Shown piece by piece: positions 61,788-64,000 of a stretch of DNA of 64,000 nt. The DNA comes from Sitta carolinensis (Eukaryota > Chordata > Aves > Passeriformes > Sittidae), in assembly GCA_032173965.1 (NCBI GenBank), contig CM063284.1, positions 61,130,863 through 61,194,862 of the forward strand, in the 5' to 3' direction. The notes under the pieces are model-generated. The model was not told where the DNA came from and made no database searches. It worked only from the letters and a program-made list of their open reading frames with translations. Each line of letters opens with the position of its first letter. The stretch's first letter is position 1. A program made the translations under genes and the position numbers.

Positions 61788-62850
61788 TGTAGTTGGTTGA
61801 CCCTGGTTGGACACCTGGCACCCACCAAAGCTGTTTTATCACTCCCCTCCACAACTGGACAGGGAGAGAAAATATAATTAAGGGTTCATTTATTGAGACA
61901 AGGCCCAGGAAAAATCATGTGCTAAATACCATCAAGTCAAAGCATACTCAAATTTGGGATATTAATTGAATTTATTACTAACAAAATCAAAGCAAGATAA
62001 GGAGAAGTAAAATAAATCTTTAAAACACCTTCCCAAGTCCTACCTCCTACTCCAGTGGTGCAAGGAGACACGGAATGGGGGTTATGATCAGTTCATCACA
62101 CGTTGTTCCTCCTGTGGTTCAGGGAGAAGACTCTTTCCCCTGCTCCAATGTGGGATCCCATGAACTTCTCCAACATGAGTCCATCTCACAAGCAACAGTT
62201 CTCCATGAACTGCTGCAACGTGGGTCACTCTTCCATAGGGTACAGTCCTTCAAGCACATCCTGCTCCAACGTGGGTCCCCCACAGGGTTACAAGTCCTTC
62301 CAGGAAACCTACTCTAATATGGTTCCTCTCCTCCACAAGTTAATAGGTTCCTGTCAGGAGTGTGCTCCAGTATAGACCTCCCATGGGGTCACAGCCTCCT
62401 CCCAGGCATTCACGCGCCCCAGCATGGGTCTCTTGCGTGGGGTGCAAGTGGATCTCTGCATCCTCATGGACCTACATTGACTGCAGAGGGACAGTTGCTT
62501 CACCATGATCTGCACCAGGGATTGCAGAGGAATCCCAGCTCCAGTACTTGGAGCACCTCCTCCCCCTCCTTCTTCAGCATTGTCTGTGGAGCTGCTCCTC
62601 TCTCATGTTCTCACTCTGCTCTTCTTTGGCCACAATTACATCTGTGTAATAGCTTTTCTTTCTTCTAAAATACGTTATCACAGATGTGTTACCCCATTCC
62701 TGATTGTCTCAGCCTTGACCAGCAGTAGGTCTGTCCTGGAGCTGGCTGGCATTGGCTCTGCTGGACATGGAGGGAGCTTCTAGCATCTTCTCACAGAAGA
62801 AATCCCTTTATCCTCTGCCATGGTACTGAAGGCCATGAACCCTGGTAACA
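61788..62850 (-). mobile_element. Endogenous retrovirus LTR, about 1.06 kb
   Basis: It has TG..CA termini: the plus strand begins TGTAGTTGG and ends GGTAACA, so the minus strand also starts TG and ends CA. Many blocks recur in bird genomes, including 'aattgaatttattactaa', 'aaacaccttcccaa', 'cagttcatcacacgttgtt', 'ctggctggcattggctctg' and 'gcttctagcatcttctcac'. A degenerate tandem motif (CTCCAACGTGGGTCC-like) repeats seven times at 62141-62430. Orientation is set by the primer-site-like motif beyond the 61788 end. The copy carries scattered substitutions and is not young. Confidence 0.75.
62141..62430 (-). repeat. Seven-copy degenerate tandem motif inside the LTR
   Basis: Copies of a CTCCAACGTGGGTCC-like motif begin near 62141, 62168, 62210, 62260, 62310, 62363 and 62416. 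Spacing is 27 and 42 bp at first and then a regular 50-53 bp. The copies are diverged (for example CTCTAATATGG and CCCCAGCATGGG). Confidence 0.75.
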
Positions 62851-64000
62851 TTTTTCAAAGCATGTTCCTGTTTTAATAAGGACTCAAATACAAACTGTAC
62901 ACTGAAAGTCAGCATCTGGAGGAATCCCAGTCTTGATAAAGAATACTCAGTATGAATGAAATACATGTAATAACAATGTTCGTCTGATAAAAGTTGAATT
63001 TATCTGTGTATTCCATGAGTATGATATAATATATACAGTCTCAATGACAGACTGCTCATGCTGCCTCAGGAAAGCTGAGGTGTGTATTTGTCAGTATTCG
63101 TAAAACAGGAGATCGTTTTGCTTAAAGCTATGATTTCTAAGTAGAGGTTCAATTCAGCTGTCAGTGAAATGACTGAAAAAAATGTCATTGACACCAGCAT
63201 TGATGATGTCTGCCCACTTGCAAACACAAACAAAATATGAGGTCAGTGCTTTCTCCAGCCCCACTCATGCAATCTCCCATGCAAGTGAGTTCATGCATAT
63301 GTGTCTGACTAATACAGGAAAGCTGTAATTCTGGGTATTTCCATCAAGTTCTATGGTGATTTCCAAAGGTAAGCTTGAAACATTAAAACTTATCCCCAGC
63401 CTCTTTCCCTCCCCCATTACTTTTAAGACATGCTATTTTTAAGATAATGTAGCAAATTAAAAAATAATAAAGATCAAATAAGCCTAATATTTTCAAATTT
63501 GTACTTCACACAATGCCAGAGATGTCATGAAAGGAGAATGTCATTGATAATATGAAACTGTTTGGAATCAGATTTGACAGATGCATAATCTGTCAGTAAC
63601 CACTGCCTGTAAATTCAAATTACTAATTCTATATTTATTACACATGAACACACTATATTTCCAGGTTCTGCCTCCACAGATGAGGAGTACCTTATGGGGT
63701 ACGTAGGTCAATTGGTATTTTATATTAGACTCCAACTATACATAACTATTTTCAATAATACATTCACAGTGATCAATTTTTAAAAATACTTTTTATTTTT
63801 ACAAAGTGAAATAAAGGAGAGGATAAGGAGAGGCTGCATCCTTGGTGATGACAGGAAAAGCCTGGAGAAAATCACCATATGCATAAAGAGAGGTAAATAT
63901 TTACTAGATAAGACCCAGGCTGTGGAGAAATTACTACCTAAAGGCTGCAGCTGGTTGTCTCTACAGATTTAAAGGATCAGCTACCAAGATTGTAATTCTA
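62851..64000. other. AT-rich DNA with two weak plus-strand exon candidates
   Basis: Segment 63318-63368 (51 nt) lies between an acceptor (CTGACTAATACAG) and a strong donor (CCAAAG then GTAAGC), with one open frame (VILGISIKFYGDFQ). Segment 63807-63892 (86 nt) lies between ACTTTTTATTTTTACAAAG and GAGAG then GTAAAT, with one open frame (including GCILGDDRKSLEKI). The joining phases cannot be verified and neither peptide is recognised. The rest is featureless. Confidence 0.25.

Noticed and set aside
62141..62430. CRISPR-like repeat/spacer array
   Set aside because: The repeats are diverged, spacing is uneven at first, and the block lies within a bird LTR in a eukaryotic window.

Overview
The window reads as vertebrate nuclear DNA, most likely from a neoavian bird and possibly a passerine. 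The AT-rich background (roughly 40% GC) carries several 3' or body fragments of CR1, the dominant avian non-LTR retrotransposon, all but one in antisense. It also carries two LTRs of the kind that recur in bird genomes. There are no bacterial-style gene arrays, no convincing single-exon gene, and no recognisable tRNA or rRNA. Species assignment is inference from repeat content only.

Layout. 1-5 kb: CR1 ORF2 debris (about 1.86-3.08 kb), then the best-looking possible coding exon on the minus strand (4953-5079). 5-23 kb: AT-rich DNA with two more antisense CR1 tails (8.86-9.48 and 14.32-14.80 kb), a sense LTR of about 0.48 kb (16.84-17.32 kb) and a few weak splice-bounded segments. 23.15-23.9 kb: a small CpG-retaining patch that is open on both strands and that I cannot explain. 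30.40-30.62 kb: a compact CpG island ending in a plus-strand splice donor. 31-50 kb: AT-rich DNA with homopolymers, a probable sense CR1 fragment, an AT palindrome, a near-perfect 44-bp inverted repeat (43150-43193) and a minus-strand splice-bounded segment near 50.6-50.9 kb. 52.2-54.7 kb: a large CpG island with three good minus-strand splice donors and GC boxes. 54.8-61.5 kb: microsatellites and AT-rich sequence. 61.58-62.85 kb: a minus-strand endogenous-retrovirus LTR with TG..CA ends and some adjoining internal sequence. To 64 kb: AT-rich sequence with two weak plus-strand exon candidates.

Interpretation. The simplest model is the 5' end and introns of a long minus-strand gene. It would be driven by the 52.2-54.7 kb CpG island through alternative, largely non-coding first exons, with transcription running toward position 1. 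The 30.4 kb CpG island would be a separate plus-strand start, either a lncRNA or an alternative or antisense promoter. I could not recognise the gene. All exon calls rest on splice-site and frame inspection by eye and are weak individually. I found no evidence of a novel defence or mobile system. The most unusual items are the 44-bp palindrome with POU-like half-sites, the A52 tract beside the CpG island, the CpG-retaining patch at 23.2 kb, and the tandem motif inside the 62 kb LTR.
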